Source: Vogesella mureinivorans
GTDB taxonomy: Bacteria; Pseudomonadota; Gammaproteobacteria; Burkholderiales; Chromobacteriaceae
Direction of reading: 5' to 3'
Assembly (NCBI RefSeq): GCF_007644035.1
Contig: NZ_VMTV02000021.1
Span: 23,316-87,315 of the forward strand
Length of the DNA: 64,000 nucleotides
Shown: piece after piece, positions 57,417-64,000 of the stretch
Numbering within the stretch: position 1 is the stretch's first letter
How the letters are laid out: every line of letters begins with the position of its first letter
Position numbers and translations under genes: made by a program
Notes under the pieces: model-generated
Database searches by the model: none
The model's input: the letters and a program-made list of their open reading frames with translations, nothing else
Told to the model about the DNA's origin: nothing

Positions 57417-58295
57417 TCACTCACCCTGACCAACGCCACACCCGCCCTCGCGCAATGCGATGGCAACCGCCGCCTGCTGCGCCTCGTCCAGCCGCCCCGC
57501 TGCCAGGCCCAGCGTCGCCGTACCTAACGCGCAATACAGCGCATCCTGTGGCGGGCTCATCACGGCACGATGGCGCCTTACCGTGTCGGCATCGCCTCTT
57601 GCAATAGGCCCGGTCAGCGCGGTGGCCGGCCCCAGCGCCAGGCTGTTGGCCAGGGTTTTCTGCATCAGCTCGCCCAGCAGCACGTGGGCATCCTGCGCGC
57701 CGATGCCCGCCCGGCTAGCCAACTGCTGCGCCAGCGCATGCAGTGTCACCAGGTAGTTTGACGCCACCGCCAAGGCCGCGTGGTAGGCCAGCTTGCCGCC
57801 AGGCGCCAGCAAAAACGGCTGGCCGCCAATGGCCAGCGCCAGGTCTTGCAGGCTGGCAAAAGTACGCTCGTCCCCCTCCAGCGCACAACGCGTCCCGGCA
57901 AAACTGGCCACAGCCCGCGCCGGCTCGGCAAACGAAAACGCCGGATGCAGGCTGGCGCAATACGCCCCCCGTGCCGCCAGCGGGGCCAGCAAAGCCGCCT
58001 CGCACGCGCCGCTGGCGTGAAACACCACCTGCCCGGCAGCCACCCGGCCGCTATCCGCCAGCATCGCTGCCACCGGCGCAATCTGACCGTCCGGCACCGC
58101 CAGCAGGGTTAATAGCGCAGGCTGCACGTCGTGCAGGCTGGCCAGCGGTGCGCCTTGCCCGATAAAATCACACGCCGCCTGTGCCGACGCCTGGCTGCGG
58201 CAATACACACTGCCAATGCGGTAGCCTGCCTGCGCAGCCAGGCGGCCAATACTCTGGCCCAGACGGCCAGCACCAATAATGTTTAATGTTTGCAT
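57417..58295 (-). CDS. Rossmann-like and DUF2520 domain protein
   Basis: The 292-residue protein has an N-terminal NAD(P)-binding fold (TLNIIGAGRLGQSIGRLAAQAGY) and a helical DUF2520 domain (KLAYHAALAVASNYLVTL, ALTGPIARGDADTVRRH). It resembles F420-type or ketopantoate-type reductases, but no substrate is known. The ATG at 58295 begins the Rossmann strand, so it is preferred to the longer frame. Confidence 0.87.
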   Translation of the reverse strand: MQTLNIIGAGRLGQSIGRLAAQAGYRIGSVYCRSQASAQAACDFIGQGAPLASLHDVQPALLTLLAVPDGQIAPVAAMLADSGRVAAGQVVFHASGACEAALLAPLAARGAYCASLHPAFSFAEPARAVASFAGTRCALEGDERTFASLQDLALAIGGQPFLLAPGGKLAYHAALAVASNYLVTLHALAQQLASRAGIGAQDAHVLLGELMQKTLANSLALGPATALTGPIARGDADTVRRHRAVMSPPQDALYCALGTATLGLAAGRLDEAQQAAVAIALREGGCGVGQGE

Positions 58296-58456
58296 CTTGT
58301 TTTCCCGGGCTACCCAGTACGCTGGGCAAGATGATTTTGCATAAAGCATAAACCAGCCCGCTAGTTATCGATAAACCACCATAAGAACCACGCGCTGCGC
58401 ATCCCCCGCCAGCAGCGCTACAATACGCCGCTGCTGCTTACAGAAAGGTCTAGCCC

Positions 58457-59026
58457 ATGCCGTTTATCCTGTTTATTGCTGCCTGCCTCGTGGTCCTTTT
58501 TTACGGGGTCATGCTCTACAACGGCCTGGTACGGCTGAAGCACGAAGTCAGTAAATGCTGGGCCAATATCGATGTGCTATTGAAACAGCGCCACGAGGAG
58601 CTCCCCAAGCTGGTAGACGTGTGCCGCCACTACAGCCAGTTTGAGCAAGCCACCCTGACCCAGGTCATGGAAGCACGCGCCATGCTGTCCGAGGCGGCAC
58701 GCACGGCCAACGTTGGCCGCATTGGCGAGCTGGAAGGCCAGCTGCGCAGCCTGACCAGCCAGATCTTTGCCGTGGCCGAGGCCTACCCGGCACTCCAGGC
58801 CGACGCCCAGTTCAGCCACCTGGCGCAGCGCATTACCCAGCTGGAAGACAGCATTGCCGACCGGCGCGAACTCTATAACGAAGCCGTGAACCTGAACAAC
58901 GTGCGCATCGAGCAGTTTCCCGATGTGGTCGTCGCCAGCCTGTTCAGCTTTCGCCCGGCGCGGCCACTGCGCTTTGCCGAAGCCGAAAAGCGCGACGTAG
59001 ACGTGAATGCGCTTTTCCAGCGCTAG
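58457..59026 (+). CDS. lemA: LemA family protein
   Basis: The 189-residue protein has one N-terminal membrane helix (about 2-22), then the LemA core YNGLVRLKHEVSKCWANIDVLLKQRHEELPKLVDV and a helical region ending in NNVRIEQFPDVVVASLFSFRP. Function in membrane or envelope stress is only proposed. AGAAAGG lies 11 bases before the ATG. It overlaps the next gene by 20 bases. Confidence 0.93.
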   Translation: MPFILFIAACLVVLFYGVMLYNGLVRLKHEVSKCWANIDVLLKQRHEELPKLVDVCRHYSQFEQATLTQVMEARAMLSEAARTANVGRIGELEGQLRSLTSQIFAVAEAYPALQADAQFSHLAQRITQLEDSIADRRELYNEAVNLNNVRIEQFPDVVVASLFSFRPARPLRFAEAEKRDVDVNALFQR

Positions 59027-59900
59027 CCAGCTGCTGCACGGCTGGCACAGCCTGGCGCTCTACCTGCTGGCCGTGCCGCTAGGACAGCTCGCCCCGCTAA
59101 GCCAGCCTTGGCTCGCTCCCCTGGCCACCGGCAGCCTGGCCCTGCTGCTGTGGTGGCGGCAATACCGCCGCTACCGTTTTGTAGCCGACACCCCCACCAG
59201 CCGCAGCGCCGCACCAGTACAAGGCTATGGCGAATTCTACGGCCAGGCCCGTGCGCTGGCCGGCCCGCCCCTGCTCACCCCCTACGGGCTGATGCGCTGC
59301 GTGTGGTACCACGCCAGCCGCCAGCCCCGCGACGACCGCCACGGCAGCCTGCCAGGCGGCAATCAGCGCCACACCAGCCAGAGCGCCCTGCTACTGCAGC
59401 TGGATAAAGGCCTGCTAGTGATCGAGCCGGAAGGCGCACACGTCGATGCCCTGCACCAGCGGCAATGGCAAGACGAACAATACCAATACCAGGAAAGCTG
59501 GATCGCAGACGGCGACCCGCTCTACGCCCTGGGTAGTGTCACCACCCACGCCGGCCCGCCCGGCCAACAAGCCTGGCGTGATGACCTGCAGCTACTGCTC
59601 AACGAGTGGAAAGCCGACCGCGCCAGCCTGCTGCAGCGCTTCGACCGCAATGGCAACGGCCAGCTGGAGCCGGACGAATGGGAAGCTGTGCGCCAGGCCG
59701 CGCACCACACCATCAACCAGCAGCACCGCGAGCTGGCCGCCATCCCGCCCAGCCACCACCTGCGCCGCCCTAGCGACACGCGCCCGTTCATACTGAGCTG
59801 GCGCGCCCCCGCCGCGCTGGCCAGGCAACAACGCCTGCTCGCCTGGTGCCATGCCGCTATCGCGGTAGCCGCCGGTGTGTGGCTGGCACAGCCCGGCTAG
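59007..59900 (+). CDS. Membrane protein with GIDE-like domain and an EF-hand
   Basis: The 297-residue protein has membrane helices near each end (about 12-50 and 278-295). The middle region (about 70-170) resembles the GIDE domain of mitochondrial E3 ligase MUL1, with RCVWYHASRQ and LLVIEPEGAHVDAL. An EF-hand loop, DRNGNGQLEPDEW, lies near 213. No RING domain is present. Genes of this type often follow lemA, as here, with a 20-base overlap, suggesting a membrane complex. Calcium binding is inferred from the loop only. Confidence 0.8.
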   Translation: MRFSSASQLLHGWHSLALYLLAVPLGQLAPLSQPWLAPLATGSLALLLWWRQYRRYRFVADTPTSRSAAPVQGYGEFYGQARALAGPPLLTPYGLMRCVWYHASRQPRDDRHGSLPGGNQRHTSQSALLLQLDKGLLVIEPEGAHVDALHQRQWQDEQYQYQESWIADGDPLYALGSVTTHAGPPGQQAWRDDLQLLLNEWKADRASLLQRFDRNGNGQLEPDEWEAVRQAAHHTINQQHRELAAIPPSHHLRRPSDTRPFILSWRAPAALARQQRLLAWCHAAIAVAAGVWLAQPG

Positions 59901-59939
59901 CACCGGCGCGCTCACAAACACAGCGCCGATGCGGCCAAG

Positions 59940-61094
59940 CTAGCCGCGCACCCGCGCCATGCGCGCCACCGCCTCGGCCAGGCGCGCCACCCCGGTGGTG
60001 TACGCCACGCGCACGTAGCGCCCCGCCTCGTGGGCGCCAAAATCCGCCCCCGGCGTAATCGCCACCTGTACCTCGTCCAGCACACGCTGGCAGTAGGCAA
60101 AGCTGTCGTCCGTTACTGCCGACACGTCCGCATATACATAAAATGCCCCGTCCGGCTGCGCCGGAATGCGCCAGCCCAGCTGCGGCAGCGCCTGCAACAG
60201 GTAGTCGCGGCGGCGGCCAAACTCGGCGCGGCGCGCCTCCAGCTCGGCCAACACCGCCGGCTGAAACGCCGCCAGCGCCGCGTACTGTGCCGCCGATGGC
60301 GCACACAAAAACAGGTTTTGCGCCAGGCGCAGCGCCGGCTCCACATAAGCGTCCGGCACCACCAGCCAGCCCAGGCGCCAGCCGGTCATCTGGAAATACT
60401 TGGAAAAGCTGTTGATCACAAAAGCATCATCCGCCAGCCCCAGCGCCGTAAACGGCGCCGTGTCGTAGCACAAACCCTGATAAATCTCGTCCACGATCAG
60501 CGCACCGCCGCGTGCACGACACACACCGGCCAATGCGGCCAACTCGTCCGGCCTCAGCATGGTGCCCGTCGGGTTGGCCGGCGTGGCCACCATCGCCGCC
60601 ACCGTATTAGCCTGCCACTGCGCATCAGCCTGTGCGGCCAACAGCTGAAAGCGTGTCTCTGCCCCCACCGGCACCGCCTGTGGCTGCCCGCCCAGCAGGC
60701 TGACAAAATGGCGGTTGCACGGGTAAGTCGGGTCTGCCATCAGCACCCCGTCGCCCTCATCCACCAGCAACGACAGCGCAATCTGCAGCGCGCCGGACGC
60801 GCCGGGCGTGACGATAATGCGCTGCGGCGCCACCGTGACACCAAACTGGCTGGCGTAGTGGCTGGCAATCGCCTCGCGCAGCTGCGGCAGCCCCTGCGCG
60901 GCGGTATAGAAGGTATGGCCACCGGCCAGCGCCGCCCGCCCCGCCTCGACGATTGCCTGCGGGGTGGCAAAATCCGGCTCGCCGATTTCCAGGTGAATCA
61001 CATCATGCCCCGCTGCCTGCAAGGCACGGGCCTTTTCCAGGATGGCCATCACCTGAAACGGGGCGATGGCATCCAGCCGTCTGGAGAGTTTCAC
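59940..61094 (-). CDS. PLP-dependent aminotransferase (aspartate aminotransferase fold)
   Basis: The 384-residue class I aminotransferase has LEIGEPDFATPQ, HTFYTAAQGLPQLREAIA, VATPANPTGTML, VDEIYQGLCY and INSFSKYFQMTGWRLGW, where the Lys binds PLP. The substrate is likely an amino acid but not set. The start is probably GTG at 61094 with AGGGAC upstream. An upstream in-frame opening runs through the tRNA-Ser gene and is not real. Confidence 0.9.
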   Translation of the reverse strand: MKLSRRLDAIAPFQVMAILEKARALQAAGHDVIHLEIGEPDFATPQAIVEAGRAALAGGHTFYTAAQGLPQLREAIASHYASQFGVTVAPQRIIVTPGASGALQIALSLLVDEGDGVLMADPTYPCNRHFVSLLGGQPQAVPVGAETRFQLLAAQADAQWQANTVAAMVATPANPTGTMLRPDELAALAGVCRARGGALIVDEIYQGLCYDTAPFTALGLADDAFVINSFSKYFQMTGWRLGWLVVPDAYVEPALRLAQNLFLCAPSAAQYAALAAFQPAVLAELEARRAEFGRRRDYLLQALPQLGWRIPAQPDGAFYVYADVSAVTDDSFAYCQRVLDEVQVAITPGADFGAHEAGRYVRVAYTTGVARLAEAVARMARVRG

Positions 61095-61203
61095 TGCTGC
61101 TGTCCCTTTGCATGTACGGGCCTGTACGGCCTCTATCGAACAGGCAGTATGCCGCAGCCACGGCAGCGGCGGCAGGCTTGGCAGAAAAATGCATGGGTAA
61201 CAG

Positions 61204-61232
61204 TTGACAGCCCCGAAGGTGCTACCTATAAT
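61204..61232 (+). promoter_or_regulatory. Consensus sigma-70 promoter of tRNA-Ser
   Basis: TTGACA (61204-61209) and TATAAT (61227-61232) are perfect consensus hexamers with a 17-base spacer. The tRNA begins 18 bases downstream. Confidence 0.93.
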
Positions 61233-61249
61233 CCGCAGCCTACTGAGTC

Positions 61250-61339
<90 letters not shown>

Positions 61340-61353
61340 GTCCCCTTTTAGAA

Positions 61354-62466
61354 TCAAGGCCTTGCCCCAAGCAAGGCCTTTTTTCTTTCCTGCTGTTCCG
61401 TTCCAGTCAGTGACACCTGTGACAGATTTGTACCGCTGTCGATTTGGCTGTCGATCATTTCCACATGCTCGCGCAGATGTTCCGGCGCAAGGTGTGCATA
61501 CCGCTTCACCATCTCGAAACTGTGCCATCCGCCCAGCTCTTGGATCACATGCAATGGCACGCCAGACTGCACCAGCCAACTGGCCCATGTGTGCCGCAGA
61601 TCGTGGAACCGGAAGTTCTCGATGCCCGCCCGCTTGAGCGCGTTCTTGAAACCGGTCGCCGCCTTCTGCTTGATCTTCTCGCCACGGTAGGTGAACACCC
61701 ATCGCGGGTGCTTACCCACTTGACTGATCAGCACCTCCATAGCCGGGGCGTTCAAAGGCATACCGATTGCCTCACCGGCCTTGGCCTGGTCTGGATGAAT
61801 CCATGCCATCTTCTTCACCAGATTGACCTGCGACCATTCCAGCCCGATGATGTTGGAGTGTCTAAACCCAGTGGCAAGCGCAAATTGCACAATGGGCCTC
61901 AAGTGCGGGGCGAGTTCGGCAAGTAGCCGGGCTGCCTCGCTCTTTTTCAGCCACCGTATCCGGCGCGATGCTTCCTTGCGCTTCTTGAACACTGGGGCCT
62001 TCGGTATCCACTCCCACTCATTGGCGGCCAGCCTGAACAGCGTTGACGCAAACGCGATGTAGCGGTTTCGCGTGGCATCGCTTACCGGCTTGCCGGTTTC
62101 CCGGTTGTGGCCGGCAGTTACGCCACGCTGGTGCGCCAGCTTGGATACGGCGTTCATCACCTCATCACGCTTGATCGAACGCAGCTCACGGCCACGGAAG
62201 AAGCCGGTGAAATACTTGATCTTGGTGACGTCGTCTGAAAGACTCTTCTTGCCTTCTTTCTCGCGCAGGTAACGAATGCACGCCTCGTCCCAGGTGTAGG
62301 CGGGTTGCTCGCCCAACTCATCAACCCGCCACCGCTCCGACTTCAGCTTGTCGTAGAGTTCCTGTGCTTGCGTCCTGTCACGCGTGCCAAGAGACTGTCT
62401 AACTCTCTTTCCGCCTGGCGTTGCGAAATCGCACCACCAAGTCTTTCCTCTTTGGTAGATCGGCAT
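61354..62466 (-). CDS. int: Tyrosine-type site-specific integrase
   Basis: The 370-residue recombinase begins MPIYQRGKTWWCDFATPGG, a common phage-integrase N-terminus. The catalytic residues are seen as Arg in ATGFRHSNIIGLEW (about 202), HDLRHTWASWLVQ (His-x-x-Arg, about 287), GGWHS (about 312) and Tyr in KRYAHL (about 322). It likely integrates and excises an element at the adjacent tRNA-Ser. GAAAGGAGAGG before the ATG is a strong ribosome binding site. Its start lies inside the 3' part of the upstream HTH gene, and its end lies inside the tRNA terminator. Confidence 0.95.
   Translation of the reverse strand: MPIYQRGKTWWCDFATPGGKRVRQSLGTRDRTQAQELYDKLKSERWRVDELGEQPAYTWDEACIRYLREKEGKKSLSDDVTKIKYFTGFFRGRELRSIKRDEVMNAVSKLAHQRGVTAGHNRETGKPVSDATRNRYIAFASTLFRLAANEWEWIPKAPVFKKRKEASRRIRWLKKSEAARLLAELAPHLRPIVQFALATGFRHSNIIGLEWSQVNLVKKMAWIHPDQAKAGEAIGMPLNAPAMEVLISQVGKHPRWVFTYRGEKIKQKAATGFKNALKRAGIENFRFHDLRHTWASWLVQSGVPLHVIQELGGWHSFEMVKRYAHLAPEHLREHVEMIDSQIDSGTNLSQVSLTGTEQQERKKALLGARP
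61356..61385 (+). terminator. Terminator of tRNA-Ser, overlapping the integrase 3' end
   Basis: AAGGCCTTGC (61356-61365) and GCAAGGCCTT (61371-61380) form a 10-bp stem followed by TTTTTT. The same bases on the reverse strand encode the last residues of the integrase. Confidence 0.85.
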
Positions 62467-62684
62467 ACCTCTCCTTTCACTACTTCGCCGACCTGTGCCT
62501 TTTGCCGCTGCTCATTCTGTTTGGCTCGCAGAAAGTTCACAAGGTCCGATTCCAAAAACACCCAGCTGCGGCCAACCTTAGTCGCTGGCACATCACCATT
62601 GCGCGCCAGTTCGTAGGCCGTGCTGGGGCAGACATGCAGAAACGCTGCCGCGCCATGCACGTCCATGGTTCGTTCTGTCTGCAT
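62343..62684 (-). CDS. HTH_17/excisionase-like DNA-binding protein
   Basis: The 113-residue protein has the MerR-like helix-turn-helix of excisionases and AlpA regulators: GAAAFLHVCPSTAYELARNGDVPATKVGRSWVFLESDLVNFL (in the first 55 residues, split here by family blocks). The C-terminal half is charged and has no known domain. It overlaps the integrase gene by 124 bases in another frame. A likely role is directing excision or controlling int. The 10-mer repeat is in frame at 62567. Confidence 0.82.
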   Translation of the reverse strand: MQTERTMDVHGAAAFLHVCPSTAYELARNGDVPATKVGRSWVFLESDLVNFLRAKQNEQRQKAQVGEVVKGEVCRSTKEERLGGAISQRQAERELDSLLARVTGRKHRNSTTS

Positions 62685-62714
62685 TCAGATACCTCCAATT
62701 GAAAAAGGCCACCA

Positions 62715-63239
62715 TCAGGCGGCCAGCTTCATCTCATTCTTCAGCCTGGCTTGGGCCAGACCCTCTTCAACTACCTGCGCAGCTTCATGCAGCACGGTCA
62801 CCAGTTCGCCCCGCGTAAGTACCGGTATCACTGCGGCCAACATATCCAGCGCGTCGCTGATGTTCCTGTACTGGTCTGCCGTTCCCACAAAGCGCCCGGT
62901 CTTGCCCTGGTGTATCCCGATTTCTTCCAGACTCTGCACGGCCAGCTTTCCCGTCATGCGGTAGGTGCCGCCCAGCTCTTGCGTGCCAAGCGATGCGCCG
63001 CGTTCAATGAGCAGCTTGCCGGCCATATACGCCGCGACAGCGATCTCCGACAGCCGGACAAAACCGTTTACACACAGCTTGCCGGCCAGAAGCGCCGCGT
63101 AGTCCTCGCGAGGCTGGTCAAGCAGGTCTACGTCATCGGTAGGCGTCAACAGCGCCATGCCCAGGGCAAGCTTGATGCTGCCGAATTCGCGGCGATGCCG
63201 GTGGGGGTTGTACTTCTTCTGTCGTTTAGTGTTCGCCAT
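62715..63239 (-). CDS. Phage or island protein of unknown function
   Basis: I do not recognise the family. The 174-residue protein starts MANTKRQKKYNPHRHRREFG, a basic segment, and continues with a helical region (LAGKLCVNGFVRLSEIAVAAYMAG, DALDMLAAVIPVLTRGEL). No membrane segment is evident. GGAG lies seven bases before the ATG at 63239; a longer frame overlaps the next gene fully and is unlikely. It overlaps the upstream gene by 14 bases. The 10-mer repeat is at 62832. Confidence 0.65.
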   Translation of the reverse strand: MANTKRQKKYNPHRHRREFGSIKLALGMALLTPTDDVDLLDQPREDYAALLAGKLCVNGFVRLSEIAVAAYMAGKLLIERGASLGTQELGGTYRMTGKLAVQSLEEIGIHQGKTGRFVGTADQYRNISDALDMLAAVIPVLTRGELVTVLHEAAQVVEEGLAQARLKNEMKLAA

Positions 63240-63531
63240 GGTCGGCTCCATGAGAAAGGCCAGTGCTGGGCTGGCCTTGGGGTGTTGGTTCTTTTCCTGC
63301 GCCGCAGTGCATGCAGTGCGTCCATACGCCCAGCGGCGGCTTGCCGTCGTCTTGGTCTCCATGCTCCGGGTCTGGCTGGAAGTTCTCCGGCCATTCGGAT
63401 GCAGGCAGGCCTTTGGAGTGGCCAACCACCGGCTTGCCCATGCGCCAGCCGCAGACATGCGGGCCGACGCCGTAGTAGGGGTAAATGCTTCCGTCGTTGC
63501 CGTCGTGGCAGTGTTCGCAGTGGGCTGGCAT
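63226..63531 (-). CDS. Small Cys/His-rich protein, probable zinc binder
   Basis: The 101-residue protein has HCEHCHDGNDG and PYYGVGPHVCGWR near the start and HCMHCGAGKE near 73, so two CxxC pairs could bind zinc. The family is not recognised. The ATG at 63531 shares one base with the stop of the upstream gene (TGATG). It is one of four coupled small genes at the element's end. Confidence 0.65.
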   Translation of the reverse strand: MPAHCEHCHDGNDGSIYPYYGVGPHVCGWRMGKPVVGHSKGLPASEWPENFQPDPEHGDQDDGKPPLGVWTHCMHCGAGKEPTPQGQPSTGLSHGADHGEH

Positions 63532-63779
63532 CACGCACCGCCTTTCTGCGCGGCGGATAGCAGCGCACGCATAAACGGATGAAGGTCGGCATCCTCGATA
63601 ATCCAGCGGTCGCCATCCCAGCTCATGCCGTGCCGCTGCGCCATATCCTCAAGCTCTTGATCGGAATATTCTGCGGATTCCTTATCTTCCGGCTGCGACC
63701 ACCCGCAAAGGCAGTCGCGCATTTCACCATCGCCACCTTCCAGGTATTCGCCGCAATCAGGGCAGTACAGTTTTTTCAT
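63531..63779 (-). CDS. Small zinc-ribbon protein
   Basis: The 82-residue protein starts MKKLYCPDCGEYLEGG and has CLCGW further on, forming a likely zinc ribbon of the CxxC type. The rest is acidic with MSWDGDRWIIEDADLHPFM. Function is unknown. AAGGGG lies seven bases before the ATG. It overlaps the upstream gene by four bases. Confidence 0.68.
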   Translation of the reverse strand: MKKLYCPDCGEYLEGGDGEMRDCLCGWSQPEDKESAEYSDQELEDMAQRHGMSWDGDRWIIEDADLHPFMRALLSAAQKGGA

Positions 63780-63973
63780 TTTGCTTCCCCTTGCGGCGCG
63801 GCGGCGAGCATGGCGCGGATTTCATTTACACGGGCAAGTGCCTTGTCCGTCTCGCCCCGTTCAATGGAAGTCCGCACGGCACCCAGGCCAATTACTGCTG
63901 CGTGTGCTGCGTCGCGCCAGTCATCCGGCACGGCCACGGCTGGCGGCTGGGCGACGGCGGGCTGCGACGACAT
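63776..63973 (-). CDS. Short phage-region protein
   Basis: The 65-residue protein has a Pro/Ala-rich N-terminus (QPAVAQPPAVAVPDDWRD) and a helical remainder (TSIERGETDKALARVNEIRAMLAAAP). No family is recognised. The stop overlaps the next ATG by four bases. The coding assignment rests on this tight packing. Confidence 0.55.
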   Translation of the reverse strand: MSSQPAVAQPPAVAVPDDWRDAAHAAVIGLGAVRTSIERGETDKALARVNEIRAMLAAAPQGEAK

Positions 63974-64000
63974 ATTTGCCAGCAGGCACGATGCCTTTAG

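Noticed and set aside
63240-63458. N-terminal extension of the phage protein at 62715-63239
   Set aside because: It fully overlaps the Cys-rich gene in another frame; the ATG at 63239 has a better ribosome binding site.

Overview
This is a GC-rich (roughly 60 percent or more) chromosomal window from a betaproteobacterium. The best fit is the Chromobacteriaceae (Vogesella, Aquitalea, Chromobacterium and relatives). The evidence is the rpsF-priB-rpsR order, the lapA-lapB-hldA-hldD lipopolysaccharide block behind cmk-rpsA-ihfB, a DUF4936 protein, and a betaproteobacterial type fatty-acid cluster. I cannot fix the genus from sequence alone.

Layout. 1-0.9 kb: end of the rpsF-priB-rpsR ribosomal operon (minus strand). 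1.05-3.1 kb: a copper operon (multicopper oxidase, CsoR repressor, CopZ-like chaperone) with a CsoR-type operator. 3.2-7.9 kb: a small secreted protein, rlmB and a large membrane GGDEF-EAL protein. 8-14.3 kb: mfd, a chemoreceptor and a periplasmic binding protein. 14.4-17.3 kb: an amino-acid racemase and LysE exporter pair divergent from a MocR-type regulator, with a strong shared operator. 17.5-24.9 kb: housekeeping genes (a diguanylate cyclase, an M32 peptidase, an Ldh2-family dehydrogenase, ribD, nrdR) plus one unrecognised repeat-containing protein. 25-33.2 kb: a minus-strand block with heptose synthesis, pyrF, lapAB, ihfB, rpsA and cmk. 33.4-42.3 kb: aroA, then an acetate uptake and activation region (acs, DUF4212, symporter, CBS/DUF294 protein, DnaQ-fold exonuclease). 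42.3-48.4 kb: yaiI, tyrA, a chemoreceptor and pabC/pabB. 48.5-55 kb: the fatty-acid cluster fabF-acpP-fabG-fabD-fabH-plsX-rpmF-yceD. 55.1-61.1 kb: maf, an rsmI paralogue, a diguanylate cyclase, lemA with a GIDE/EF-hand partner, and an aminotransferase. 61.2-64 kb: tRNA-Ser(CGA) with an integrated prophage or island beginning immediately after it (integrase, excisionase-like protein and small overlapping phage genes).

The most unusual signal is not a gene. The 10-mer GTTGGCCGCA (reverse TGCGGCCAAC), often extended to AGGTTGGCCGCA, occurs 39 times by my hand count, 20 on one strand and 19 on the other. About 0.2 would be expected by chance. The copies lie inside and between unrelated genes, and one pair is arranged head to head as a perfect 20-bp palindrome between fabD and fabG. 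Density, strand balance and the palindromic pair resemble the DNA uptake sequences of Neisseriaceae and Pasteurellaceae, but the sequence does not match any uptake-sequence dialect I can recall. I propose it as a candidate new DNA uptake sequence.
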